This document shows, piece after piece, positions 50,036 through 61,657 of a DNA stretch of 64,000 bases. A program made the position numbers and the translations under genes. A model generated the notes under the pieces. That model made no database searches, was not told the origin of the DNA, and saw only the letters and a list, made by a program, of their open reading frames with translations. Source of the stretch: Nocardia beijingensis NBRC 16342 (GTDB lineage Bacteria; Actinomycetota; Actinomycetes; Mycobacteriales; Mycobacteriaceae); the NCBI RefSeq assembly GCF_001612785.1, contig NZ_BDBC01000019.1, positions 1 through 64,000 of the forward strand. The letters run 5' to 3'. How positions within the stretch are numbered: position 1 is the first letter of the stretch; the number at the start of each line of letters is the position of its first letter.

Positions 50036-50614
50036 ATGAAAGTCGTGGACGCCAACGGAAATCCCGTGCTGTACGCCCTCGTCACCGGTTCGCCCCCCGC
50101 CCGCGATGTCGGCAAGTTGATCGCCCTGGCCCAGGCCGACGGCTGGGAGGTGTGCGTCATCGCCTCCCCGTCGGGCACCGGGTTCATCGACGTCGACGCG
50201 CTGCGCGCGCAGACCGGTTATCCCGTGCGCAGCCAGTACAAGGAACCCGGCACGCCGGATGTGCTGCCACCCGCCGACGGCATCATCGCCGCACCGCTCA
50301 CCGGCAATTCGATCGCGAAATGGGCTGCGGGGATCTCGGATACGCTCCTGCTCGGTCTGCTGGTCGAAGGGCTCGGCAAGGGCCTGCCCATCGTCGGCGT
50401 GCCGTACTCGAACCGAGCGCAGATCAGCTTTCCCGCGATCCAGGAGGGGATGCGCAAACTGTCCGAGTGGGGCGTCACCATCGTGATCGGCGAGGGCGAG
50501 CCGCACGAGCGGGGCACCGGGGAGGCGCGCCTGCCCCTCTTCCCCTGGCAGGCGGCCTGGAAAGCGCTCCTCGAGCACCCACGCCGGGACGGGGCCGCAC
50601 CGAACCGGCCGTAG
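50036..50614 (+). CDS. flavoprotein (HFCD/PPC decarboxylase-like fold)
   Basis: The 192-residue protein belongs to the homo-oligomeric flavin-containing Cys decarboxylase fold: YALVTGSPPARDVGKLI, VIASPSGTGFID, then ADGIIAAPLTGNSIAKWAAG, the FMN-binding TGNSxAKxAxG pattern, and LPIVGVPYSNRA. Homologues include phosphopantothenoylcysteine and lantibiotic cysteine decarboxylases (EpiD type). The actual substrate of this orphan member is unknown. The ribosome site is weak. Confidence 0.8.
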   Translation: MKVVDANGNPVLYALVTGSPPARDVGKLIALAQADGWEVCVIASPSGTGFIDVDALRAQTGYPVRSQYKEPGTPDVLPPADGIIAAPLTGNSIAKWAAGISDTLLLGLLVEGLGKGLPIVGVPYSNRAQISFPAIQEGMRKLSEWGVTIVIGEGEPHERGTGEARLPLFPWQAAWKALLEHPRRDGAAPNRP

Positions 50615-50627
50615 ACAGCGACCCTAC

Positions 50628-51419
50628 TCAGCCCACCGGGGCGTTCGGCCCGATCCACTGGTCGAACAACCGATCCACCGCGCCGGTCGCGAGCTGGGTG
50701 GTCAAGTACGCGTCCAGCAAGGCCGCCAGAACGGGGTCGTCCTTGCGCACCAGCAGCACTTTCCCGAACGAGTCGAACGGCGCTTCGGGATGCAGCACTT
50801 GCAGATCCGGATGCTGACGAACGCGGTAGCGGCCCTCGACCGAATCGGTGACGAACACGTCGGCGCGGCCCTGCTCGATCTCACCGAAGATCGTCAGATT
50901 GTCCGGCCACAAGGTGAGTTGCGCGTCGGGGAAATTCTTGCGCGCGAAATCCTCGTTCGTCCCACCCCGATTGGCGATCACGCGAACACCGGGACGGTTG
51001 ATCTCCGCGACGGTCGAGTACGCCGCGCCGTTCGCGCGGTGGGTGATCGGGGCCTTGCCGTCGGTGCCGTAGGTGATCGAGAAGTCCGCGAACGCGCGCC
51101 GCGACGGCAGGTCGGAGATACCTCCGACCGCGAGGTCGCAATTCCGTTCGGCGAAGTCGGTTTTCAGCGTCGCCCAGGTGACGGGCACGAACTCGATCGG
51201 ACGGCCGAGCAGCGCGGCGAAACCCCGCGCGAGATCGACGTCCACCCCGCGGTGCTCGCCCGCCTCGTCCCTGATCGAGTACGGCGGATAGTCGCCGGGC
51301 GTGCAGGCGCGCACCGCGTTCGGGGCCTGCGCGGCCGCCGGAGTCGCCACGGCGGCGAGCACCGTCCACCCGGCGATCAGCACCGCGCCGATCCGGCCGG
51401 GCAGCGTCGGACTACGCAA
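50628..51419 (-). CDS. secreted PheC-like cyclohexadienyl dehydratase / type 3 solute-binding protein
   Basis: The 263-residue product has a signal peptide (to about AAA31) and the solute-binding fold. Unlike amino-acid-binding proteins it follows Pseudomonas PheC closely by memory: GDYPPYSIRDEAGEHRGVDV, TWATLKTDFAERNCDLAVGG, TDGKAPIT, NRPGVRVIANRGGTNEDFAR and DNLTIFGEIEQGRADVFVTD. Glu195 in TDSVEGR corresponds to the catalytic glutamate of PheC. PheC converts prephenate to phenylpyruvate and arogenate to phenylalanine outside the cytoplasm. No ABC permease or ATPase genes flank it, which favours the enzyme interpretation. The TTG start lies three bases after the upstream stop. Confidence 0.72.
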   Translation of the reverse strand: MRSPTLPGRIGAVLIAGWTVLAAVATPAAAQAPNAVRACTPGDYPPYSIRDEAGEHRGVDVDLARGFAALLGRPIEFVPVTWATLKTDFAERNCDLAVGGISDLPSRRAFADFSITYGTDGKAPITHRANGAAYSTVAEINRPGVRVIANRGGTNEDFARKNFPDAQLTLWPDNLTIFGEIEQGRADVFVTDSVEGRYRVRQHPDLQVLHPEAPFDSFGKVLLVRKDDPVLAALLDAYLTTQLATGAVDRLFDQWIGPNAPVG

Positions 51420-51422
51420 CGA

Positions 51423-51773
51423 TCACTTCTCGTTGCGCGCCTTGGGGAAGCGGGCCTGCTTGGCGACCCAGCCCGCCATCTTGGCCCAGTGGCCCTTGCG
51501 CGGGGTGACGACCGAGGTGAGCTCACGATCCCATTCGTCGGCCTCGGTGAGACCGTCGATCGTGGCGACCAGGTCCTTGGCCGTCTCCAAGTCCGGGACC
51601 ACCCGGTCACCGAGCACACCGTCGGCGCCGACCAGGGTGACTCGCACACCCGCGCGACCGATCGGCTGGAGCACGGCCGTGGCGGAACGTCCGTGATCGG
51701 CGACGAACCCCTTGACGGACTCGACGAGGGCACCCGACAGCTTCTGCGGCGCCGTGGCGGTTTCAGCACTCAT
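51423..51773 (-). CDS. Rv1455-like hypothetical protein
   Basis: The 116-residue soluble protein has SAVVESVKGF-like and VRVTLVGADGVLGDRVVPDL segments and ends GWVAKQARFPKARNEK. Its position divergent from qor equals that of Rv1455 in M. tuberculosis. Function unknown. The start at ATG 51773 has a weak ribosome site. The PheC-like gene follows after 3 bases, so the two are probably one transcript. Confidence 0.7.
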   Translation of the reverse strand: MSAETATAPQKLSGALVESVKGFVADHGRSATAVLQPIGRAGVRVTLVGADGVLGDRVVPDLETAKDLVATIDGLTEADEWDRELTSVVTPRKGHWAKMAGWVAKQARFPKARNEK

Positions 51774-51784
51774 GGCACGCAGTT

Positions 51785-51796
51785 TACCGACCGGTA
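51785..51796. promoter_or_regulatory. palindrome TACCGACCGGTA between divergent genes
   Basis: TACCG-AC-CGGTA has perfect 5-bp arms and sits in the 61-base gap between the Rv1455-like gene and qor. ACCGnnCGGT-type palindromes are frequent TetR sites in actinobacteria; the cognate protein is not identified. Confidence 0.45.
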
Positions 51797-51834
51797 GGCA
51801 CCGCGCCCGCCGCTCGGGTGTAGAACTGGATCTC

Positions 51835-52800
51835 ATGCACGCCATTCAGGTTTCCGAACACGGTGGTCCCGAGGTCCTGAAGTACGTGGAGGTGCCCGAT
51901 CCGCGGATCGCGCCGGATCAGCTCCTGGTGGACACCCAGGCGATCGGCATCAACTTCATCGACACCTACATCCGCACCGGGCGCTATCCGCAGGCGGTCC
52001 CCTACATCCCCGGCTCGGAGGGCACCGGCGTCGTCACCGACGTCGGCTCGGAGGTCACCGAGTTCGCGGTCGGCGACCGGGTGGCCTGGGCCGCCGCGCC
52101 GGGCAGCTACGCCCCGAAGGTGGCGGTCCCCGCCGCCGTCGCCATCCGGGTGCCGGACGGCGTCGAGCCTCCCGTCGCCGCGTCGGCCCTCTTGCAGGGC
52201 ATGACCGCGCACTATCTGATCGAGTCCATCTACCGCCCGGAGCCAGGGGAGGCGGTGCTCGTGCACGCGGGCGCGGGCGGCGTGGGGCTGATCCTGACCC
52301 AGCTGCTCACCGCCCGCGGCGTCCGGGTGATCACGACGGTGTCCTCCGACGAGAAGGAGACGCTGTCGCGCGCGGCGGGAGCCGACGAGGTGCTGCGCTA
52401 CGGCGACGGACTCGCCGACCAGGTGCGCGAACTCACCGACGGCGTCGGCGTGGCGGCGGTCTACGACGGCGTCGGCGCGGCGACCTTCGAGTCCAGCCTC
52501 GCCGCGCTGCGCGTGCGCGGCATGCTCGCCCTCTTCGGGGGCGCGAGCGGTCCGGTGCCGCCGTTCGACCTGCAACGCCTCAGCGCGGGCGGGTCGTTGT
52601 TCGTCACCCGCCCGACGCTGGCGCACTACACCAGGGACCGCGCCGAGCTCACCTGGCGCGCGGGCGACGTGCTCGACGCCATCGCCAAGGGCACGCTGAA
52701 CATCAGAATCGGCGCCACCTATCCACTCGCCGACGCCGAGCGGGCCCACCGCGACCTGGAAGGCCGCAAGACCACGGGTTCCATCGTCCTGCTGCCGTGA
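51835..52800 (+). CDS. qor: quinone oxidoreductase
   Basis: The 321-residue zinc-free medium-chain reductase has INFIDTYIRTGRYP, PYIPGSEGTGVVTDVG, the NADPH fold AVLVHAGAGGVGLILTQL and VYDGVGAATFESSLA. It reduces quinones with NADPH. Its place beside the Rv1455-like gene and ctaB equals that of Rv1454c. The start ATG 51835 is chosen by the family N-terminus HAIQVSEHGGPEVL. Confidence 0.95.
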   Translation: MHAIQVSEHGGPEVLKYVEVPDPRIAPDQLLVDTQAIGINFIDTYIRTGRYPQAVPYIPGSEGTGVVTDVGSEVTEFAVGDRVAWAAAPGSYAPKVAVPAAVAIRVPDGVEPPVAASALLQGMTAHYLIESIYRPEPGEAVLVHAGAGGVGLILTQLLTARGVRVITTVSSDEKETLSRAAGADEVLRYGDGLADQVRELTDGVGVAAVYDGVGAATFESSLAALRVRGMLALFGGASGPVPPFDLQRLSAGGSLFVTRPTLAHYTRDRAELTWRAGDVLDAIAKGTLNIRIGATYPLADAERAHRDLEGRKTTGSIVLLP

Positions 52801-52805
52801 GCCGA

Positions 52806-52840
52806 CGGCGGTGGGCGATCCGGCGGATCGTCCACCGCCG
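52806..52840. terminator. bidirectional terminator between qor and tetR
   Basis: A 16-bp stem (one G-U pair on the plus strand) with a 3-base loop, placed between the convergent stops of qor (52800) and tetR (52843). Confidence 0.75.
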
Positions 52841-52842
52841 GA

Positions 52843-53445
52843 TCAGTAGTCGCGGCCGGTGAGACCGCGATAGACGAAACGGGTCAGGCCATCCACGGCC
52901 TGCTCGTCGGTCAGTTCGACGTTCCCTTCCTCCACCGCAGCGAGCAGGCTCTGCGTGAGCAGGAACATCATCGCGAGGCTGGCATCCGGCGTGCTCGGCA
53001 GCCGCAGTCCCCGGTCGGCGAATCCCTCCACGTGATCGGCGATGTCCGCGCGCTGCTGGACGCCGAACCGCGCGACCATCCGCGCGAATTCCTCGTTGAC
53101 CAGCGCCGCCTGATTCACCGCTCGCAGCACGGGCGCGTGCTCTCGCGCGAAGGTCCAGTACCCGGCGATGTGATAGCGCACCGCGTCGGGGTCGCTGAAA
53201 TCCGGATTGTGGCCGGGACCTTCCGCGCGCTCGTCTCCCGCCGCCGCCAGATCGTTCAGCAGCGCCTGCAGCAGTTCTTCCTTGCTCGCGAAGTGGTTGT
53301 AGAACGACCCGGCCGCCCGTCCGGCGGCGCTCGTGATGTCGGTGATCTTGGTGTTCAGGTAGCCGCGCTCGGCGAACAACCGCAACGCCGCGGCCTTCAA
53401 CGCCTGCTCGGTTTCGGCCGACTTCTCCTTGCGACTCATCGACAC
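52843..53445 (-). CDS. TetR regulator divergent from a flavin monooxygenase
   Basis: The 200-residue regulator has the HTH KAAALRLFAERGYLNTKITD with GRAAGSFYNHFASKEELLQ and a helical ligand domain. GTG 53445 lies eight bases after AAGGAGG and is preferred; ATG 53439 is two codons later. It is divergent from the monooxygenase gene with 84 bases between, which contain palindromic half-sites. Confidence 0.88.
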   Translation of the reverse strand: MSMSRKEKSAETEQALKAAALRLFAERGYLNTKITDITSAAGRAAGSFYNHFASKEELLQALLNDLAAAGDERAEGPGHNPDFSDPDAVRYHIAGYWTFAREHAPVLRAVNQAALVNEEFARMVARFGVQQRADIADHVEGFADRGLRLPSTPDASLAMMFLLTQSLLAAVEEGNVELTDEQAVDGLTRFVYRGLTGRDY

Positions 53446-53502
53446 CCGCCTCACCTCCTTGACAACGCAACGTACCAAGCATGACACTGAACCTGCATTC
53501 AC

Positions 53503-53516
53503 TGAATTTTAATTCA
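53503..53516. promoter_or_regulatory. candidate TetR operator before the monooxygenase gene
   Basis: TGAATT-TT-AATTCA has perfect 6-bp arms and overlaps the Shine-Dalgarno side of the monooxygenase gene (14 bases before ATG). Additional half-sites TGAAC and ATTCA lie just upstream. Confidence 0.5.
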
Positions 53517-53529
53517 TCAGGAGTACGCC

Positions 53530-54945
53530 ATGACACAGCTCGTCCTCGTCGCGGGCGCAGGACCCACCGGCCTCACCCTCGCCCTCGATCTCGCGCGCCG
53601 GGACATCCCGGTCCGGATCGTGGACAAGGCGGCCATGTTCTTCGCGGGCTCGCGCGGCGACGGCATCCAGCCGCGCACCCTCGAAGTGTTCGACGACCTG
53701 GGAGTACTGGACGCGGTCCTGGCGGAAGGAATGCCGACGCCGGTGATGCGCGTGCATCTGGGCGGCGAGTTCGTCACCGAACGGCGGATGAGCGAGCCCG
53801 TCGAGCCGACGCCCGCGGTCCCCTACCCGAACCTGTGGGTGCTCGGCCAGTCCCGCACCGAGGCCGTCCTGCGCGAGCGGCTGGCCGAGTTCGGCGTGCG
53901 AGTGGAACTCGGCACCGCGCTCACCGGCTTCACCCAGGACCACGACGGCGTCACCGCGACGCTGGAACGCGACGGCACGCGGGAGACCGTGCGCGCCGCC
54001 TACCTGATCGGCGCGGACGGCGGCAAGAGCACCGTCCGCAGGACACTCGGCATCCCGTTCGAGGGCAGCACCGACGAATCGCTGCGCATGCTGCTCGGCG
54101 ACGTGCGCGCCGACGCGCTCGACCACGAGTTCGGCTACTGGTTCGCCGACGCCGAGGAGCCGATGCAGGGCATCGCGTTGTCCCCGCTGCCGGGTGGACG
54201 CCAGTTCCAATTCGCCGCGCCGTTGACCGGCGACGCCGAGCCGAGCCTCGAGTTGCTACAGGAGTACGTGGACCGCTACTGCGGGCGCGACGACGTCACC
54301 CTCACCGACCTGACCTGGGTGACCGTGTGGCGCCCGAACATCCGCCTCGCGCGGCGTTTCCGCGACGGCCGGGTGTTCCTGGCGGGCGACGCCGCGCACG
54401 CGCATCCGCCCACCGGCGGCCAGGGCATGAACACCGGCATCCAGGACGCCTACAACCTCGGCTGGAAGCTGGCCGCAGCGCTCGCCGGTGACGACACGCT
54501 GCTGGACAGCTACGAAGCCGAGCGCAGGACCGTGGCCGCCGATGTGCTCGGGCTCAGCTCCGAACTGCTGGACAAACTGGTCGAGGGCGAGGAGGACGCG
54601 ATGGAGCGCGGACCGGAGACCCAGCAGTTGAACATCAGCTACCGCGACCCGTCCGAGCGCGCCCCGCTGGCAGTCGGCGATCGCGCCCCGGACGCACCGG
54701 TGAAGGACGAGACCGGGCGGCCCGTCCGGTTGTTCGACCTGTTCCGGGGGCCACACGCGACGGTGCTGTCATTCGGCGCGCGAGCGGAGGCAGGGCCGCA
54801 CGCGTACGCGGTGGTGCGCCCTGGGCAGCAGGTGGCGGGACCGCACGTGGTGGACGTCGACGGGCACGCCCACGCGGCCTACGCCGCGACCGAGGGCACC
54901 CGGGTGCTCGTGCGGCCGGACGGCTACCTCGGCGCGCTCAGCTGA
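53530..54945 (+). CDS. FAD-dependent aromatic monooxygenase (rifampicin monooxygenase-like)
   Basis: The 471-residue class A flavin monooxygenase has the FAD fold [18 protein letters not shown], the DG motif [11 protein letters not shown] and the GD motif [20 protein letters not shown] with [17 protein letters not shown]-terminal thioredoxin-like region follows. These fit the PheA/TfdB family, which includes rifampicin monooxygenases (Rox) known from Nocardia, as well as phenol hydroxylases. Which substrate applies cannot be decided. AGGAGTACGCC precedes ATG 53530. The stop overlaps the convergent ctaB stop by 8 bases. Confidence 0.87.
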   Translation: MTQLVLVAGAGPTGLTLALDLARRDIPVRIVDKAAMFFAGSRGDGIQPRTLEVFDDLGVLDAVLAEGMPTPVMRVHLGGEFVTERRMSEPVEPTPAVPYPNLWVLGQSRTEAVLRERLAEFGVRVELGTALTGFTQDHDGVTATLERDGTRETVRAAYLIGADGGKSTVRRTLGIPFEGSTDESLRMLLGDVRADALDHEFGYWFADAEEPMQGIALSPLPGGRQFQFAAPLTGDAEPSLELLQEYVDRYCGRDDVTLTDLTWVTVWRPNIRLARRFRDGRVFLAGDAAHAHPPTGGQGMNTGIQDAYNLGWKLAAALAGDDTLLDSYEAERRTVAADVLGLSSELLDKLVEGEEDAMERGPETQQLNISYRDPSERAPLAVGDRAPDAPVKDETGRPVRLFDLFRGPHATVLSFGARAEAGPHAYAVVRPGQQVAGPHVVDVDGHAHAAYAATEGTRVLVRPDGYLGALS

Positions 54946-55927
54946 AGAAGCTGCCGACGGTGTCCCAGCCGAGCACCGAGTCCACGGCGAGGCCGCAGAA
55001 CACCACGGCCAGGTAGTTGTTCGACTGGAGGAACAGCCGCAGCGGCTTCACCGACTCGCCGCGCCGCACGCCCGCGTACAGCTGGTGCGCCATGAGCAGG
55101 AACCACGCTCCGGCCACCAGCGCCACGGCCGCGTAGATCACGCCGGTGGCGGGGACCAGGGCGAGCGTGGTGAGCACGGTCAGCCAGGTGTAGACGACGA
55201 TCTGCTTGGTGACGGTGCGCTCGGTGGCCACCACCGGCAGCATCGGCACGCCCGCCGCGCGGTAGTCCTCCTTGTAGCGCATCGCCAGCGCCCAGGTGTG
55301 CGGCGGGGTCCAGAAGAAGATGACGCCGAACAGCGCGATCGCGGGCCAGCCGATGCCGCCGGTCACCGCCGACCAGCCAACCAGCGCGGGCATGCAGCCG
55401 GCCGCGCCGCCCCACACCACGTTCTGCGAGGTGCGGCGCTTGAGGCCCAGCGTGTAGACGAAGACGTAGAACAGGATCGTTGCGACGACGAGCACGCCGC
55501 TGAGCAGGTTGGCCTGCCACCACAGCCAGGCGAACGAGCCCGCGCCGAGCGCGACGCCGAACACGAAGGCGTTGCGGGTGGGCACCGCCTCCCGGGCCAG
55601 CGGCCGCTTGGCGGTGCGCTTCATGACCTTGTCGATATCGGCGTCGGCGACGCAGTTGAGCGTGTTCGCGCTCGCCGCGCCCATCCATCCGCCGAACAGG
55701 GTCGCGAGGATCAGCCGGATGTCCACGGTGCCGCGGTCGGCCAGCAGCATGGTCGGGATGGTGGCGACGAGCAGCAGCTCGATGACCCTGGGCTTGGTGA
55801 GCGCGATGTAGGCCAGCACCCGCCGCATCAGCCGGGACGGTAGGCCGGGACCAGTGAACCGGTCGGCCAGCGCCGTCGCGGAGGAGCCGTGCGCACCATC
55901 GCCACCCGGCTGTTGCCCAATCCGCAC
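54938..55927 (-). CDS. ctaB: protoheme IX farnesyltransferase
   Basis: The 329-residue UbiA-type prenyltransferase makes heme O from heme B. It shows [16 protein letters not shown], the Asp-rich motif [36 protein letters not shown], and the second motif [19 protein letters not shown], with about nine membrane segments. The sequence follows mycobacterial CtaB closely. GTG 55927 with AGGAG upstream is chosen over ATG 55951. Its product feeds CtaA, encoded at 33.8 kb. Confidence 0.95.
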   Translation of the reverse strand: MRIGQQPGGDGAHGSSATALADRFTGPGLPSRLMRRVLAYIALTKPRVIELLLVATIPTMLLADRGTVDIRLILATLFGGWMGAASANTLNCVADADIDKVMKRTAKRPLAREAVPTRNAFVFGVALGAGSFAWLWWQANLLSGVLVVATILFYVFVYTLGLKRRTSQNVVWGGAAGCMPALVGWSAVTGGIGWPAIALFGVIFFWTPPHTWALAMRYKEDYRAAGVPMLPVVATERTVTKQIVVYTWLTVLTTLALVPATGVIYAAVALVAGAWFLLMAHQLYAGVRRGESVKPLRLFLQSNNYLAVVFCGLAVDSVLGWDTVGSFFS

Positions 55928-56667
55928 TGTCTCTCCTCGCACGCTGTGCATCGCATCCGGCATCGACCAGCAGTGCACTCCTCCCGATGGTTACGGGTGT
56001 GCCCGCGCCGGACTTCCGTCCGCCCCGGCGCCCCCTCCGACCGGTGCGGCGCGACTACTACTACAAAGGATGGTAGACCCCCGCCGCGCTCCCCCCTCCC
56101 GTCGCCCCCGCGCTACAACCCCGAAATGCGACGGCCCCACAGCTCCTCCCACACCGCCGCGACGGCTTCGCTCGGGCGGCCCGCCCACGCCGCCACCGTC
56201 CCGGCGCTCGGACAGATCACTCCCCGCCCTCGCCCCGCATCGGACTCACGAGTGGCACACGACGGAGGCGAATCGCGAGTAGGCGCTCGATCATGTGCCT
56301 CTCACGCACGCACGCCCCGCAGCGGGAGCCGGTGGAAATTTTATTGGGACGCACGGGCCGGGCGAATTCGCCGCGCGCTGAGGGCGGCGTTTTCCAGCAA
56401 CTCTTGCCACCGCACCGGTGGAGGTTCGAAGCAGTCGCTTGCTCAGGGGCCTCCTTCCCTGTCGAACGCGCTTTCTACCAGGGTGTTCGCGGCGCGGCCA
56501 AGGCTGCGCGCAGCTGCCGCGCATAGCGTCGTCGGGACCGGTTCCGCTCGCCCGACCGCCCGTCGCGCAAGGCCGCCAACACGCCGCCGCGGCGATCGCG
56601 GGCTGCCGAATCCCACCTGCGAACATGCAGCGCAATGGGCATCGCCGAACCAACACAGGGTTAATGG

Positions 56668-56687
56668 TGTGCCGGTCAGTGGGCACA
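56668..56687. promoter_or_regulatory. inverted repeat upstream of tkt
   Basis: TGTGCC-GGTCAGTG-GGCACA has perfect 6-bp arms and lies about 110 bases before the tkt start. It could be an operator or a leader hairpin. Confidence 0.4.
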
Positions 56688-56699
56688 TCTAGGGTAGGT

Positions 56700-56709
56700 G
56701 GGTATACCC
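56700..56709. promoter_or_regulatory. palindrome GGGTATACCC upstream of tkt
   Basis: A perfect 10-base palindrome with a TATA core, about 86 bases before the tkt start, in a promoter-like position. The TATACC could itself serve in a -10 element. Confidence 0.35.
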
Positions 56710-56794
56710 GGTTAGCACGCCGTAGCTGCCGCGCGATCCTCGCCGTCAGAAACCCACCCGCCGTCGACGAACCAATGTCAGGAGAACCTCGGTC

Positions 56795-58936
<2,142 letters not shown>

Positions 58937-58942
58937 GCGCTC

Positions 58943-60079
58943 ATGGCTCAGAACGAGAATCTCGCCGCCCTCTCGGCGGCGGGGGTGTCCGTATGGCTCG
59001 ACGATCTGTCCAGGGACCGGATCGGCTCGGGCAACCTGCTCGAGCTGATCGAGACCAGGTCGGTCGTCGGTGTCACCACCAACCCGACGATCTTCCAGGG
59101 TGCGCTCAGCCAGGGCCACGCCTACGACGGCCAGCTGAAAGACCTTGCCGCGCAAGGCGCCGACGCCGACGCCGCCATCCGCACCATCACCACCGATGAC
59201 GTCCGCGCGGCCTGCGACGTGTTCGCCCCGGTCTTCGAGGCGACCGGCGGCGTGGACGGCCGGGTCTCCATCGAGGTCGACCCCCGCCTGGCGTTCGACA
59301 CCGGCAAGACCGTCGCGCAGGCGGTCGAACTGTGGAAGATCGTCGACCGGCCCAACCTGTTCATCAAGATCCCGGCCACCGAGGAGGGCCTGCCCGCCAT
59401 CACGGCCGTGCTCGCGGAGGGCATCAGCGTGAACGTCACGCTGATCTTCTCGGTGCAGCGCTACCGCGCGGTCATGGGCGCCTACCTGGAAGGCGTGAAC
59501 AAGGCCAAGGTCGCCGGGCACGACCCGGCCAAGATCCACTCCGTCGCCTCGTTCTTCGTCTCCCGCGTGGACACCGAGATCGACAAGCGGCTCGAGGCGA
59601 TCGGCACCGAGGAGGCGCTCGCGCTGCGCGGCAAGGCAGGCATCGCCAACGCCCGTCTGGCCTACGCCGAGTACCAGGACGTATTCGACGGCGGCAAGCA
59701 CACCTCCACGTTCCTGACCCTGGCCGCTTCGGGCGCGAACCGGCAGCGGCCGCTGTGGGCATCGACCGGCGTGAAGAACCCGGAGTACCCGGACACGATG
59801 TACGTCACCGAGCTGGTCGCCGGGAACACGGTGAACACGCTGCCGGAGAAGACGCTGCAGGCCGTCGCCGATCACGGCGTGATCAGTGGCGACACGATCA
59901 GCGGCAAGGCGGAGGAGGCCCAAGAGGTCTTCGACCGGCTCGCCGCGGTGGGCGTCGACCTCGACGACGTGTTCGCGGTGCTCGAGCGCGAGGGCGTGGA
60001 CAAGTTCGAGAAGTCCTGGGAGGAGCTGCTTTCCGCCACCGCCGACGAGCTGAAGTCGGCGTCGACCGGGAACGGCTGA
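58943..60079 (+). CDS. tal: transaldolase
   Basis: The 378-residue transaldolase of the actinobacterial type has the Schiff-base Lys142 in [13 protein letters not shown] and the substrate regions [16 protein letters not shown] and [20 protein letters not shown]. It transfers dihydroxyacetone units between sedoheptulose-7-phosphate and glyceraldehyde-3-phosphate. The gap from tkt is 6 bases. Confidence 0.97.
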   Translation: MAQNENLAALSAAGVSVWLDDLSRDRIGSGNLLELIETRSVVGVTTNPTIFQGALSQGHAYDGQLKDLAAQGADADAAIRTITTDDVRAACDVFAPVFEATGGVDGRVSIEVDPRLAFDTGKTVAQAVELWKIVDRPNLFIKIPATEEGLPAITAVLAEGISVNVTLIFSVQRYRAVMGAYLEGVNKAKVAGHDPAKIHSVASFFVSRVDTEIDKRLEAIGTEEALALRGKAGIANARLAYAEYQDVFDGGKHTSTFLTLAASGANRQRPLWASTGVKNPEYPDTMYVTELVAGNTVNTLPEKTLQAVADHGVISGDTISGKAEEAQEVFDRLAAVGVDLDDVFAVLEREGVDKFEKSWEELLSATADELKSASTGNG

Positions 60080-60082
60080 TCG

Positions 60083-61657
60083 ATGGCCGGGACAGCGGCC
60101 GAGGATCGGCCCGACGCGGCCGAATGGCACAACCCGCTGCGGGACAAACGGGACAAACGGCTTCCGCGCATCGCCGGACCGTGCAGCATGGTCATCTTCG
60201 GCGTGACGGGTGACCTGTCGCGGAAGAAGCTGATGCCGGCCATCTACGACCTGGCGAACCGGGGGCTGCTGCCCCCGGCCTTCGGCCTGGTCGGCTTCGC
60301 GCGCCGCGACTACGCGGACGAGGACTTCGCTCAAGTGGTGCTGGAGGCGGTCAAGGCGCACGCGCGCACCCCGTTCCGCCAGGAGGTCTGGGATCAGCTT
60401 CTGGAGGGCATCCGGTTCGTCCAGGGCACCTTCGACGACAACGCGGCCTTCGACCGGCTCGCCGACACCCTGACCACGCTGGACAAGGAGCGCGGCACCG
60501 GCGGCAATCACGCGTTCTATCTGTCCATCCCGCCGAACATGTTCCCGGTCGTGCTCGATCAGCTCTGCGCGCACGGCCTGGCCCAGACCACCGGGCCGGA
60601 CGCGGCGCGCAAGCCGTGGCGGCGGGTGGTGATCGAGAAGCCGTTCGGGCACGACCTGAAGAGCGCGCAGGAACTCAACGCGCTGGTCAACGGCGTGTTT
60701 CCGGAGGAGCGGGTCTTCCGCATCGACCACTATCTCGGCAAGGAGACGGTGCAGAACATCCTCGCGCTGCGCTTCGCCAACCAGCAGTACGAGCCGATCT
60801 GGAATGCCAACTTCGTCGACCACGTGCAGATCACCATGGCCGAGGACATCGGCCTCGGCGGACGCGCAGGCTATTACGACGGCATCGGCGCCGCGCGCGA
60901 CGTGATCCAGAACCACCTGCTGCAACTGCTGGCCCTCACCGCCATGGAGGAGCCGATCAGCTTCGAGCCCAAGCAATTGCAGACCGAGAAGATCAAGGTG
61001 CTCTCGGCGACCAGGCTCATCGAACCGCTGGACGAGACCACCGCGCGCGGCCAGTACACCGAGGGCTGGCAGGGCAGCGAGCACGTGGTCGGGCTGTTGG
61101 AAGAAGAGGGCTTCGACCCGAACTCCAGGACCGAGACCTATGCCGCGATCCGCCTGGAGATCGACACCCGCCGCTGGGCGGGTGTGCCGTTCTTCCTGCG
61201 CACCGGCAAACGGCTCGGACGCAGGGTCACCGAGATCGCGGTGATCTTCAAGCGGGCGCCGCACCTGCCGTTCGACCAGACCATGACCGAGGAACTCGGC
61301 CAGAACGCGCTGGTCATCCGGGTGCAGCCGGACGAGGGCATCACCACGCGGTTCGGCTCGAAGGTGCCCGGCTCCAGCATGGAGGTACGCGACGTCAACA
61401 TGGACTTCAGCTACGGCGAGGCGTTCACCGAGTCCTCGCCGGAGGCCTACGAACGCCTGATCCTCGACGTGCTGCTCGGGGAGCCGTCGTTGTTCCCGGT
61501 GAACGCGGAGGTCGAATTGTCCTGGCGCATCCTCGATCCGGTGCTCGACCACTGGGCCGCGGGGGGAAGGCCGGAGCCGTACGAGGCGGGCACCTGGGGT
61601 CCGTCGTCCGCGGACGAGATGATCGCCCGCACCGGGCGGGAATGGCGGCGCCCGTGA
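60083..61657 (+). CDS. zwf: glucose-6-phosphate dehydrogenase
   Basis: The 524-residue enzyme makes 6-phosphogluconolactone and NADPH. The nucleotide motif FGVTGDLSRKKLMPA, EKPFG (185-189) and the substrate motif RIDHYLGKE (213-221, catalytic His) are intact. It is the Zwf2 type associated with OpcA. The ATG lies 3 bases after the tal stop, and the stop overlaps the opcA GTG by GTGA. Confidence 0.98.
   Translation: MAGTAAEDRPDAAEWHNPLRDKRDKRLPRIAGPCSMVIFGVTGDLSRKKLMPAIYDLANRGLLPPAFGLVGFARRDYADEDFAQVVLEAVKAHARTPFRQEVWDQLLEGIRFVQGTFDDNAAFDRLADTLTTLDKERGTGGNHAFYLSIPPNMFPVVLDQLCAHGLAQTTGPDAARKPWRRVVIEKPFGHDLKSAQELNALVNGVFPEERVFRIDHYLGKETVQNILALRFANQQYEPIWNANFVDHVQITMAEDIGLGGRAGYYDGIGAARDVIQNHLLQLLALTAMEEPISFEPKQLQTEKIKVLSATRLIEPLDETTARGQYTEGWQGSEHVVGLLEEEGFDPNSRTETYAAIRLEIDTRRWAGVPFFLRTGKRLGRRVTEIAVIFKRAPHLPFDQTMTEELGQNALVIRVQPDEGITTRFGSKVPGSSMEVRDVNMDFSYGEAFTESSPEAYERLILDVLLGEPSLFPVNAEVELSWRILDPVLDHWAAGGRPEPYEAGTWGPSSADEMIARTGREWRRP

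Larger units (their letters stand above)
55928..56794. other. 867-base divergent region between ctaB and tkt
   Basis: No credible gene is present. In M. tuberculosis a PE_PGRS gene occupies this place, but nothing similar is seen here. Near tkt there are an inverted repeat TGTGCC-N8-GGCACA (56668-56687) and the palindrome GGGTATACCC (56700-56709), both likely parts of the tkt promoter region. The tkt leader would be up to about 100 bases. Confidence 0.5.
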
